A stretch of 64,000 bases of DNA from Campylobacter sp. RM6914 (GTDB taxonomy: Bacteria; Campylobacterota; Campylobacteria; Campylobacterales; Campylobacteraceae): NCBI RefSeq assembly GCF_004803835.1, contig NZ_CP012545.1:1054001-1118000 (forward strand). Reading direction: 5' to 3'. The notes below the pieces were generated by a model. The model searched no databases and was not told the DNA's origin. It saw only the letters and a program-made list of their open reading frames with translations. Positions 25,196-34,470 of this stretch are shown here, in pieces. Position 1 is the stretch's first letter, and every line of letters starts with the position of its first letter. The translations under genes and the position numbers were made by a program.

Positions 25196-27329
25196 CAACC
25201 GCAACCAAGCCCTTTATCCTTAAAGACTCCAGCACTTTAAATGTAGTATTTGTGGTATTATAAAGGCTTTCAAATTCCACAGCATTTTTGCCACTTTTTA
25301 CAGACTCTTTAAAGGCGGTAAATTCACCCATGAAGCCCTTGTCTTGGTTCGAGTTTTTTTCTGTTGTGCTCTTACCTTGCTTGTAGATTTTAAGCTCCCT
25401 AAAGTCATTAAGCTGCATACTAAAACCACTACCAAATAGCTCGATATACTCCTTTGGCATCGCACTATCACCATATGCATAGTAGCTTATCGTAGCGATA
25501 CTTCCGTTTTGATACTTTAATGTTATGCTTACATTATCCTCATCTGGTATAGAACGATCATTTTTACTTAGACTCATAGCAAACACACTTTGTACCGTGC
25601 TACCAGCCAAAAAGCTACAAGTATCTATAAAGTGGCAAACCTCTCCGACTATCCTACCACCACCTATATCAGCATCCTGTATCCACGTATCTATTGGTAT
25701 CACACCTGCATTTATCCTGTAGTTTATCGCCACTTGTCCTTTTATAGACTCTTTCATCTTTTTTACCATAGGTGAAAAGCGCCTATTAAAGCCTACTTGC
25801 AAGATACTTTCACCGTTATACGCCTCTTTTATCTTTTTAAGCTCATCTTCATATATGCAAAGTGGCTTTTCTACAAAACAGTGCTTTTTAGCCTCTATAG
25901 CTTGCATGACTTTTGCAAAATGCTCATTATGCCTAGTCGTTATAAATACACTATTTATCTCACTATTTTTAAAAATTTCATCACTATTAGTCGTTATATA
26001 CTTAAAGTCATACTTCTTACCAGTGCCTTGTGCACTCACACCTGTTGCCGTACATAGCCCCACAAGCTCCACGTTACTTATCTTTTTTAGATTTGGCAGG
26101 ATAACCGACTTAGTAAAATTTCCAGCGCCGATAAGCCCTATATTTAGCCTATCTTGAGCTATGATTTTATCACTTCTTTTTACTACTTTGTGTTCATTTA
26201 AATTTATATCGTTTTTATAATTCAGGACTATGCCTAGATACTTCTCTTTTATCCTACCTTCTAGTAAATCATACGCAGTCATAGCATCATCAAAGTCGTA
26301 TGAGTGCGTGATAAGCTCTTTTGGCGTTACCTTTCCATCCTCTATAAGTCCCAAAAATGCCTCAAAATTTCTCTGCTCTGTAAATCTAACTAAATCATAA
26401 GGATAATCAACACCCTTCTCTTCATATTCTGGATCGTATCTACCCGGCCCATACGCCATAGATAGCCTTATATCAAGCTCTTTTTTATAGTAGCTATTTC
26501 TTGGTACATCCATACCAACTAGCCCTACTAGCACCACCCTACCCCTCATACGGCTTATCTCTGCCGCATCTATTATGGGCTGATTTGATGAAGTAGAGGC
26601 TGTTATGATGACAGCATCTGCACCATATCCACTTGTAAATTCGTTTGCCTTTACTATCAAGTCAGCCGCATGACATACCTCATCACAGCCTATCTTTTTA
26701 GCCAAATTTAGCTTATCTGGATCTATGTCGCTACCTATCACTTTACAGCCATTTGCCTTTAAAAGCTGAACAGTGATCTGCCCTATAAGTCCAAGCCCTA
26801 TCACGGCTATTCTCTCACCTATTAGTGGTGCTGTTTGCCTGATGCCTTGTAGTGCTATAGCACCCACCGTTACAAAAGAGGCATCTATATCATCTACTCT
26901 ATCTGGAATTTTTACCATTAGATTTTTAGGCACGTAGTTTATCTCTGCATGGTTTGCATATCCTGCACCACCACAAGCCACCCTATCGCCTACGTTAAAT
27001 CCGTTTAAATTTTCACCCACTTGCACCACAGTACCAGCTAAACTATAACCAAGTGGTATCGGCGTATCAAGCTTAGTAAATACCTTTTCAAGAGTATTTC
27101 TTATACCTTCTTTTTTCATCTTGTCTATCACTTGCTTTACTAGATCTGGTCTATCTTTTGCCTTTGCAAGCATTGATTTTTTAGCAAAATCAACCAGCAT
27201 CTTTTCGGTCCCAGCACTTACTAAACTCACATTTGTCTTTACTAGCGCACCGTTTTTATCACACACCGGAGCTGGTACATCAAAAAGCCCAAGCTCTCCT
27301 GTTTTAAATGATTGTATTAGCTGTTTCAT
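25188..27329 (-). CDS. Two-domain oxidoreductase (zinc alcohol dehydrogenase-like + Gfo/Idh/MocA)
   Basis: A 713-residue fusion. Residues 1-360 are a medium-chain dehydrogenase (GYSLAGTVVQVGENLNGFNVGDRVACGGAGYANHAE, NAD site IGLGLIGQITVQLL). Residues 390-710 are a Gfo/Idh/MocA oxidoreductase (IGLIGAGNFTKSVILPNL, VEKPLCIYEDELKK). Such fusions are found beside heparinase-like proteins in polysaccharide clusters; the pair may oxidise, epimerise or cleave a uronic acid-containing sugar. The real substrate is unknown. The start overlaps the stop of the amidotransferase gene (TAATG). Confidence 0.92.
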   Translation of the reverse strand: MKQLIQSFKTGELGLFDVPAPVCDKNGALVKTNVSLVSAGTEKMLVDFAKKSMLAKAKDRPDLVKQVIDKMKKEGIRNTLEKVFTKLDTPIPLGYSLAGTVVQVGENLNGFNVGDRVACGGAGYANHAEINYVPKNLMVKIPDRVDDIDASFVTVGAIALQGIRQTAPLIGERIAVIGLGLIGQITVQLLKANGCKVIGSDIDPDKLNLAKKIGCDEVCHAADLIVKANEFTSGYGADAVIITASTSSNQPIIDAAEISRMRGRVVLVGLVGMDVPRNSYYKKELDIRLSMAYGPGRYDPEYEEKGVDYPYDLVRFTEQRNFEAFLGLIEDGKVTPKELITHSYDFDDAMTAYDLLEGRIKEKYLGIVLNYKNDINLNEHKVVKRSDKIIAQDRLNIGLIGAGNFTKSVILPNLKKISNVELVGLCTATGVSAQGTGKKYDFKYITTNSDEIFKNSEINSVFITTRHNEHFAKVMQAIEAKKHCFVEKPLCIYEDELKKIKEAYNGESILQVGFNRRFSPMVKKMKESIKGQVAINYRINAGVIPIDTWIQDADIGGGRIVGEVCHFIDTCSFLAGSTVQSVFAMSLSKNDRSIPDEDNVSITLKYQNGSIATISYYAYGDSAMPKEYIELFGSGFSMQLNDFRELKIYKQGKSTTEKNSNQDKGFMGEFTAFKESVKSGKNAVEFESLYNTTNTTFKVLESLRIKGLVAVDE

Positions 27330-28468
27330 TATCGTTTTCCACCCTTTTCAATACCAAAAAATCTCAAAACCTTAGCACCTATATCGTAGATCGCCATCTG
27401 GTTTTTATAGTCTTTGTAGCTCTTGTTTGGAGCGTTAAAATACCCCCAAAGCTCATCTGTTGATACGCCAAGTTTATTTGCGATTAGCTCCATATCATTT
27501 TTTGCCATCTCATCATCATAAACTGGATTTTTAAGCTGTTCTAGCGCCTCATCTCTACTCATCTGTCCTGTTAGTATAAGGCTTGAAAACTGCACCTTTC
27601 TTGTATCGTATCCAAATTTTTTAGGTAACCAATATCCCTCATAAAATCTAGTAAATACAGACTCAAAGTGCTTTTGTGGATACTCTTTATAACCAAAATT
27701 ATCCACCAAAAATTTAGTTGCCTCTTTTTTGTCATATGGAAAATAATCAAGCGGCCTAATCAGCTTTATCTTTTTCACATAAGGAAGGTAAATTTTGTGC
27801 CAAAGTATATTTGTAGTCGGATAGTTTTTAAGTGGTTTTGTGCCAAATTTGGCGTGTATATCTTTTAGCTGTATTGAGTCTGACTGATAATACATCCACT
27901 CAATAGGATTTCTGATACACTCAGTTGAGTAGTTTCCGCCTGTTAGGATATATTTTATATCATATTTTAGAGCGAACTTATACATAGTGGCAAAAAATGC
28001 GTGATCTTGCGGAGTGTCGATATGTGGCACACCGGATTTAAAAAATGCAAGCTGTATATCTTTCATAGCTTCCCAGTCAATGGTTTCTATATGAAGCTCA
28101 AGCCCTAGTTTTTCGACTACTGCTTTTACATTGTGTGTTGATTCCTCAGTATTCCAGCCACCATCTATGTGAAATACAAGCGGATTTAGCCCAAGCTTTT
28201 CTTTTGCTAGATACAGCAGGTATGAGCTATCTATACCACCGCTCATACCTATTAGGCAGTCATATTTTTTGCCTTTCGCCTTCTCTTTTATATCTTTGGT
28301 TATCCTAGAAATTTCCTCAAACCCTCTTTCGTCCGTATGCCAGTTTGGCTTTATATCCCTATAAAACGTCCTGCAGTGATCACACACCCCATTTTCATCA
28401 AACTCTATTTTGCTATCTGTTGTATCCATCACACAATTTGTGCAAATTTGGTATTTTCTATTCTTCAT
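27329..28468 (-). CDS. N-acetyl sugar amidotransferase (WbpG/PseA/LegG-like)
   Basis: A 379-residue PP-loop ATPase. A zinc ribbon at the N-terminus (CTNCVMDTTD... CDHCRTF) is followed by the ATP pyrophosphatase motif IGMSGGIDSSYLL. This set defines enzymes that turn an N-acetyl group into an acetamidino group on an activated sugar. In the Pseudomonas WbpG system ammonia comes from HisH/HisF-like partners; neither is present in this locus. It sits between a glycosyltransferase and the two-domain oxidoreductase in the polysaccharide operon, with tight spacing on both sides (2 bases, and 1-base overlap). Confidence 0.9.
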   Translation of the reverse strand: MKNRKYQICTNCVMDTTDSKIEFDENGVCDHCRTFYRDIKPNWHTDERGFEEISRITKDIKEKAKGKKYDCLIGMSGGIDSSYLLYLAKEKLGLNPLVFHIDGGWNTEESTHNVKAVVEKLGLELHIETIDWEAMKDIQLAFFKSGVPHIDTPQDHAFFATMYKFALKYDIKYILTGGNYSTECIRNPIEWMYYQSDSIQLKDIHAKFGTKPLKNYPTTNILWHKIYLPYVKKIKLIRPLDYFPYDKKEATKFLVDNFGYKEYPQKHFESVFTRFYEGYWLPKKFGYDTRKVQFSSLILTGQMSRDEALEQLKNPVYDDEMAKNDMELIANKLGVSTDELWGYFNAPNKSYKDYKNQMAIYDIGAKVLRFFGIEKGGKR

Positions 28469-28470
28469 TA

Positions 28471-29547
28471 TTATCCCTCATATATCCCTGTATCAACTTT
28501 TGCGAGTTTTGTGCCCTCAATCGCATCTCTAAAACCTTGCACCATATTCTCTATAGTGCAGTATTCACCATAATACTCATAAGCTTTCTTGCCCATCTCT
28601 CTTGCAAGCTCTATACTGTTACACATTTTAACAAGCACTTCTTCTAGCGAATTTTGATTGTCTTGGCAAAAAATTCCGTTTATTTTATCCTTTATATTAG
28701 ACTTCTCACCGCCGCTAATTGCATTTATTTTTGTAACAAAAGGCACCCCAAATCCTAAACTTTGTAGTACCGACAATCCAGCCTGTCCAAAAGATACAGC
28801 AACGATAGATTCTTTATAATACTCTTGAAGTTTTTCTGGTTCATTGATTCTCCCAGCAAATTCAACTCTACTGTCAAGCCCTTTTTCTTTTACTAGTGTA
28901 TGCAAAAAACTTCTTTCAACACCATCACCAACAAATGTTAAGATTATATTATTTGGTATTTTTGACAAAATATTGCAAAAAGCATTAATTAAAACATAAT
29001 TTTGTTTTCTTTTATCCAAGCTTCCAACAAACAGTATTCTATTTTTATTCGTATTTTCGTATGATTTTATCCTTACTCCTACATCAAAAGTATTGTTTGC
29101 TACAAATAAATTACTGTCCAAAACACCAAGATTTATAAAGTCCTTTTTGGCTTCATACGTATAAAAGACATTAGCATCTGCTTTTTTTGTAAAAAACAAT
29201 CTAATTTTATTAGCAACAAAAGATTTTGTTATCCATGCACCCCACCATATAAATTTACTATTTTTACTTTTAAAATATATCGATATAACAGTGTTTATCC
29301 ACCTAACGTCAAACAAGGCTATGTGTATATCATAGCACTCCTTTTTTACCTCTGATATAACATTGCCTTGAAAGTAAAAAGGACCTATTTTCCTAACAGG
29401 AACTACAATCTCTTTATACAAATCATCCTTTGTTACACTCTTTTTTCCAGAATGCAAAACCGTAACATCATAATACTTTGCCAACTCATTAAAAAAAGCT
29501 TTTCTATAGTGTAAAATATAATTATATTGTATTAATATTTTTTTCAC
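28471..29547 (-). CDS. Glycosyltransferase family 4
   Basis: A 358-residue GT-B transferase. The C-terminal half is the recognisable part: RILFVGSLDKRKQ, FVGDGVERSFL, VEFAGRI and the donor-site region VAVSFGQAGLSVLQSLGFGVPFVT. The acceptor side (N-terminal NYILHYRKAFF) is typical of polysaccharide loci. The gene overlaps the upstream acyltransferase by 26 bases. Which linkage it makes cannot be inferred. Confidence 0.88.
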   Translation of the reverse strand: MKKILIQYNYILHYRKAFFNELAKYYDVTVLHSGKKSVTKDDLYKEIVVPVRKIGPFYFQGNVISEVKKECYDIHIALFDVRWINTVISIYFKSKNSKFIWWGAWITKSFVANKIRLFFTKKADANVFYTYEAKKDFINLGVLDSNLFVANNTFDVGVRIKSYENTNKNRILFVGSLDKRKQNYVLINAFCNILSKIPNNIILTFVGDGVERSFLHTLVKEKGLDSRVEFAGRINEPEKLQEYYKESIVAVSFGQAGLSVLQSLGFGVPFVTKINAISGGEKSNIKDKINGIFCQDNQNSLEEVLVKMCNSIELAREMGKKAYEYYGEYCTIENMVQGFRDAIEGTKLAKVDTGIYEG

Positions 29548-30157
29548 TCTCTATCTCTTGTAAAAATAACTCTGGATCCTTAATATTTTTTGCATATTTT
29601 AGCAACTCAGAGTCACTCAAATTCCACCATTGGGATTTTAACAATTTCCCTATCATATTATCATCAAACCTTTTGCGAATAATTTTTGCAGGATTACCAG
29701 CTACAACCGCATAGGGCTCAACATCTTTTGTCACAACACTTCCCATACCAACCACTGCACCATTTCCTATATTAACACCTTGTTTTATTAAGCAATTGTT
29801 TCCTATCCAAACATCATGTCCTATGATTGTTTTTTTAATCTCATCCCTTTTAAATTCACTAAATTTAGCCTTTACGCTATCTCTGCCATCGTAAAATACC
29901 GGAGACATGCCAACCCACTCCATAGGATGCATCCCCCCGCCTATAATAACACCATTTGCAATAGAGGTAAAACTACCTATATCGCAACTGTTGATATCAC
30001 AATCATATCCGCAAAATGAGTGTCTATCCATAGTTGAGTTTACAAACTGCGTACCAGACTCCAACTTTGATGTTTTATGAATATAACTATTTTTTATAAC
30101 CACACCTCTTGCTTTTTTCATAAACTTTGTCAAATAAAATAAAATTTTATATTTCAT
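29522..30157 (-). CDS. Hexapeptide-repeat O/N-acyltransferase (CatB-like)
   Basis: A 211-residue left-handed beta-helix acyltransferase. The hexapeptide repeats are clear (IGSFTSIANGVIIGGG, HDVWIGNNCLIKQGVNIGNGAVVGMGSVVTKDV), followed by the usual PAKIIRKRF end. It probably transfers acetyl from acetyl-CoA to a sugar of the repeat unit. As no WecD-type enzyme is found in the locus, it is a candidate for making Fuc4NAc from Fuc4N, but it may equally be a side O-acetylase. Confidence 0.85.
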   Translation of the reverse strand: MKYKILFYLTKFMKKARGVVIKNSYIHKTSKLESGTQFVNSTMDRHSFCGYDCDINSCDIGSFTSIANGVIIGGGMHPMEWVGMSPVFYDGRDSVKAKFSEFKRDEIKKTIIGHDVWIGNNCLIKQGVNIGNGAVVGMGSVVTKDVEPYAVVAGNPAKIIRKRFDDNMIGKLLKSQWWNLSDSELLKYAKNIKDPELFLQEIESEKNINTI

Positions 30158-30167
30158 AGAAACCTTT

Positions 30168-31170
30168 TTAGTAAAATATTCTTTCTAAATGCACCATATT
30201 TTTTGCAAAAATATTAAAAGTCAATGCTATGATTGCAAGAAACATCCAATTCTTATTTTGTTTTAGTATATAATACAACATTATAGGCTCAACAAAAAGA
30301 ACGTGTCTTAAAATTCTTATAGAAATAGTATCGAAATTTAAAAAAATATAAAATAATATTATAGCATAAAAATAGGCATATAAAAAAGTTTTATTAAGTT
30401 TATATTTAAGTGCAACAATATATATAACTATGGTTTTAGTCATAACGAGTGAAAAAGGTGTATTATCTATTCCTAGTGATCTACGAGTATAGCTTTCAAG
30501 TTTTCTTACAATATGCAAATCAAAATCTAATCCTATTGTAAAATTATGCAATAAAAATGAAACAATCTCTATCTTGTTTGGTATAAAGACCAAGGCAATC
30601 AACAAAAATGTTACAACAATACGTATCTTGTCATGTACTATATATAATCAGAAGCCAAATAAGACTATTATGAATAATACATCCTAACAACAACCAAAGC
30701 AAACTTAATTTTGTTTTTCCTTCGCTAAATAAGACAATAGCAAGCAAGCCAAAAGCTGAGGCTAGCCCAGATCTATACTGATCTATATACACATCAACAA
30801 AAAGATAAATAACAGTATATAATAAAAGAATAAAATAATATTTTGCCGTAATTTTAAAGTAAGCATAAGCCAATACAGATAAGGCAATAAACGTATTAAA
30901 AAACTTAAATACACTTATGTCATTTGTAAATATCTTAAAAAATGAAAACATAAATACATAAAACCACTTCAGTCCAATCTCATATGGCATTTCCCCTAAC
31001 AAAATATATTTATCTAAAGATAATATATTGTCCCAGTGATACAAATACCCATCATCATCAGCGCCAACACCATAGGAAAACATAGATACTAAAGACATAA
31101 TAAATATAAATAACACAACAGAAATTAATTTAATATAATTCTGATTTAAGTAACGTTCCGTACTACTCAT
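30168..31170 (-). pseudogene. wzy: EpsG-family O-unit polymerase (Wzy), frameshifted
   Basis: Two consecutive frames together form one polytopic membrane protein of about 330 residues. The first (31170 to 30631) has an EpsG-like start, DDDGYLYHW and DQYRSGLASAFGL, ending in IHNSLIWLLIIYST. The second reads in another frame from about 30645 through IVHDKIRIVVTFLLIAL to 30168. The break lies at a (TA)4 tract (30639-30646). Adding one TA restores a continuous frame (LLIIYIVHDKIRIVV). The ATG overlaps the wzx stop. Wzy joins flipped repeat units in the periplasm, so this strain may lack long chains unless the tract changes length. A sequencing slip cannot be excluded. Confidence 0.8.
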
Positions 31171-32603
31171 TTTCTTATTATGTCCAAAATAGCATTGTAA
31201 AAATCTTTATTTAAGTATTTATTTAAAAATAACAATATGAGAAATCCTAAGGGTAAAACAAAAAATAATTTTATATATAAATTATTTGAAATAAATTCAA
31301 TAAAGAAATAAACAACAATACCAATAGTAGTTGATATGCAGAAAGATTTTAATAAGCTACCAGAATACTCCTTAAGACTGGCATTGCATATTCTATATAT
31401 TAAAAAATACCAACCAGGAATATATAGCAATAAACTTACGATTAGCATACCGACAGCCACTCCTATTTCTCCCCAAAAAGATGATATATAAACTACCACT
31501 GGCATATAAATCAACCTAGTAGAATTCCAATAAAAACTAACATTTGGCTTACCAGCCGCCATAATCAATGCTCCAACTGGGCTACTTATGGAATAAAACA
31601 TAGCCCATACAGCAAGTATTCGCAACAATATCGCTTGAGAAATCCATTTCTCGCCTAGTAATACGTATAAAATATCCTCAGCCATAACTATTGCAATAGT
31701 ATAAACAGGAAAAGCAATAGATGAAGTATAATTAATAATTTTTAGATACATATACTTTAAACTATTTAAATTATCATTGATTTTTGACATTAGCGGAAAG
31801 GCTACTTTGGTAACTATTGGATTTATAATTTGAGTTGGCCTTAAAATGAAATCTTTTAATACATTATATATTCCAAGCGACTCCACACCAATAAACTTTC
31901 CAATAAGTATAACATCCATTTGCCCAGATATAGTGCTAACCACCGAATCTCCAACACTATAGCTACCAAAAACGATATATTTTCGAACACATTTTATATT
32001 AAATGCAAAGCTAAAACCATATTCTTTTATTCCAAAAAATATAAAAATAAAAGTTTTAATAATTGTCATTGCAATCATTGGATATATTAACGCCATCACT
32101 CCAAAATTATTAACGGCCAAAATAATAGAAAGACAAAATGATACAAAAACTGCAAAAATTTCTATCTTTGCAATTATGTTAAATTTTAATGATTTTTGAA
32201 ATAATACATCAAATTGCAATCCAAATGACTGTATAACAAGAATAATTCCGATGATTCTTAAATAATCGATCAATAAAGGCTCTCCATAAAAAAAAGCAAT
32301 GTATTCAGAGCAAATAAACAAACCACAATATATCAATAGTCCAAATAAAACATTAACACAATACAAAGTTCCCAAGTCACTTCTTGATATATTCTGATAA
32401 TGAACTATGGCCTTACTTATTCCAAAATCAACAAAAACTTGACTAAAGTTTATAAAAATCATTAATATAGCCATAATGCCAAAGTCTGACTTGTCTAAAA
32501 ACCTAACCAAAACCATAAGTTGAATTAACTGCAAAACAGCCTTTGCAATAACACTAATAGAAGTCCATCTAACTCCACTTACGACTTGTGTTTTAAATTT
32601 CAT
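31167..32603 (-). CDS. wzx: O-unit flippase, Wzx/WzxC-like (PST family)
   Basis: A 478-residue membrane protein with about 12-14 helices. FKTQVVSGVRWTSISVIAKA and the block FVDFGISKAIVHYQNISRSDLGT are typical of WzxC-like polysaccharide exporters of the MATE/MOP superfamily. It would flip the undecaprenyl-linked repeat from the cytoplasm to the periplasm. It is 1 base downstream of the asparagine-synthase-like gene and overlaps the polymerase gene by 4 bases. The base composition is more AT-rich than the genes at either end of the locus. Confidence 0.88.
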   Translation of the reverse strand: MKFKTQVVSGVRWTSISVIAKAVLQLIQLMVLVRFLDKSDFGIMAILMIFINFSQVFVDFGISKAIVHYQNISRSDLGTLYCVNVLFGLLIYCGLFICSEYIAFFYGEPLLIDYLRIIGIILVIQSFGLQFDVLFQKSLKFNIIAKIEIFAVFVSFCLSIILAVNNFGVMALIYPMIAMTIIKTFIFIFFGIKEYGFSFAFNIKCVRKYIVFGSYSVGDSVVSTISGQMDVILIGKFIGVESLGIYNVLKDFILRPTQIINPIVTKVAFPLMSKINDNLNSLKYMYLKIINYTSSIAFPVYTIAIVMAEDILYVLLGEKWISQAILLRILAVWAMFYSISSPVGALIMAAGKPNVSFYWNSTRLIYMPVVVYISSFWGEIGVAVGMLIVSLLLYIPGWYFLIYRICNASLKEYSGSLLKSFCISTTIGIVVYFFIEFISNNLYIKLFFVLPLGFLILLFLNKYLNKDFYNAILDIIRK

Positions 32604-32604
32604 T

Positions 32605-34326
32605 TTATTCTGTTGTTTTCAAAATATTTAATTTTTGCAGGTAAATTTCAATTGTTGTAGCTCTTAGTATTTTCTCATCGTAGTTTCTTATTCCTTTAAA
32701 TTTTTTATTTAAGTATTTAACTTCAAAGTCAATATTGGTATATTTTGAATAAAAAGCATTTTTTGAATTTAATATCTTATGGAGTTCGTGATTGATATTC
32801 TTCTCATTAATCCATTTTATATAATTAGTGTAACCACTATCTTGCATTAATCCCAACTTAAAAGGAATTCTTTTTATTTTTTTTATTATTTTCATTGTAT
32901 TACTAGATGAAACTTTTTTATCTATGGTTTTTCCAGTATTTTGCCAAGGAATATTTTTATAAAACTTTGGAAAGAATTTCAAAAGCATTGAACTATAAAG
33001 ACTATTATTTTGCCTATATGAGTCCGGCAATGAATATATAAATTCTACAATCTTATTATCGAAAAATGGCTTTCTCTGATCGATATTAGTAAGACTATTA
33101 ACCGTACCCATGTTAGTAAATCTTCTCACTCTATTCATAAATAAGTGTGGCTCTATTTTTTTTATATCATAAAAAGTGTCAACAAAATTACATTTATGCA
33201 CATAATCTCCATAAAAAATACTCATAAATTCATCACGTGGATATGTATCTAATGGTATTCTATCTAACCAACCTCCACCGAGTATAGCATCTCCTGCATA
33301 TCCATTCATATTAATTTTAACTAATTCGCTTATTTCATCTAAAAATTCACTTCCATGCATATGTTTTAAATTAAACATCCCATCAGTAAACCAAATCCTA
33401 TCTTTTCTAGGTTCAAACCAATTGTTATCTGTAAGGTAAAACTCCCTATGGGTCCACTTGGTTTGTGCAACACATTGTTTTGCTATCCTCATGTCATCAC
33501 AGTTTGGAATACCAAATGTATATGCTACACCATCACTATCTGGATAAATAGCATTAATAGCTGCAAATATGGCACGACTATCTAATCCACCGCTTAATGA
33601 AACACCAATATTACTATTTGGGCTAAATCTTTTTTCAACAGATTTCAACCACAAATCACCAAGTCTATCCACAGCCTCATCAAAACACATATCAGAATAA
33701 TTTATCTCAGACCACTTCCAATAGTATCTTTGAGTTAGTTCTTTACTGGTAATGTCAAATTCTAAAATAGTGGCTGGTTTTATTAGTTTAATATGTTTAT
33801 GCCAAGTATTATCCTCTAATAAATACCCCAAATCCATAAAAACATCTATTTGATTTGAATCAATTTCGTTATCAACAAAATTTAAGCCAAATAATCCTTT
33901 TACTTCTCCGCTAAAAGCAAAATCACCATCTTTGTAATAATAATACAACATTCGCATACCATATCTATCTGATATTAAAAAAACTTTTTTATTAATACTA
34001 TCATATATTATGGCATTAAAATATCCATCCAATTTATTTAAAAAATAATCTAAGTTGTTTTCCATATACGCATTAAACATTAAGTCTTCAAAAATTGAAT
34101 TACTATAGTCATACTGCTCACCCTCAATTGAAATATAAATTCCGTTTCTAAAAAATAAACCTTTGTGATGTTTTATATTTCCTAAATGTATATGAGAGGC
34201 TGCAAATATATTATCCTCATAATTATTTTCTTTTATAAAATTCTTATGATGGTGTAAAATAGTACTCATATTATTTATAGAGCCATATTCTTTGGCATTT
34301 TTTACATATCCATATATTCCCGGCAT
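32605..34326 (-). CDS. Asparagine synthase-like amidotransferase lacking the glutaminase Cys
   Basis: A 573-residue protein with the two-domain plan of glutamine-dependent asparagine synthetase. The C-terminal synthetase domain has an intact PP-loop (SLSGGLDSRAIF, about 243-254). The N-terminal class II amidotransferase domain begins MPGIYGY where true glutaminases have a nucleophilic Cys right after Met. The start is firm: AAGGAAC stands just before the ATG. It therefore should not hydrolyse glutamine in the normal way and may use free ammonia or another amine, or ligate something else. AsnB-like proteins of this kind often lie in polysaccharide loci, possibly amidating uronic acids such as ManNAcA. 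A spacer of 144 bases separates it from the upstream aminotransferase gene. Confidence 0.85.
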   Translation of the reverse strand: MPGIYGYVKNAKEYGSINNMSTILHHHKNFIKENNYEDNIFAASHIHLGNIKHHKGLFFRNGIYISIEGEQYDYSNSIFEDLMFNAYMENNLDYFLNKLDGYFNAIIYDSINKKVFLISDRYGMRMLYYYYKDGDFAFSGEVKGLFGLNFVDNEIDSNQIDVFMDLGYLLEDNTWHKHIKLIKPATILEFDITSKELTQRYYWKWSEINYSDMCFDEAVDRLGDLWLKSVEKRFSPNSNIGVSLSGGLDSRAIFAAINAIYPDSDGVAYTFGIPNCDDMRIAKQCVAQTKWTHREFYLTDNNWFEPRKDRIWFTDGMFNLKHMHGSEFLDEISELVKINMNGYAGDAILGGGWLDRIPLDTYPRDEFMSIFYGDYVHKCNFVDTFYDIKKIEPHLFMNRVRRFTNMGTVNSLTNIDQRKPFFDNKIVEFIYSLPDSYRQNNSLYSSMLLKFFPKFYKNIPWQNTGKTIDKKVSSSNTMKIIKKIKRIPFKLGLMQDSGYTNYIKWINEKNINHELHKILNSKNAFYSKYTNIDFEVKYLNKKFKGIRNYDEKILRATTIEIYLQKLNILKTTE

Positions 34327-34470
34327 TTTGTTCCTTTTGCATGGTTATTTTATAATCCTGTTAGTAAAGCCTATTTTAGATAATTTAGCCCAAATAGACA
34401 CATCAGTACACGAAACCAGTCCAATAAAAATATTAATTAGACACTAATATTTGCAACTACCATTACTTAT

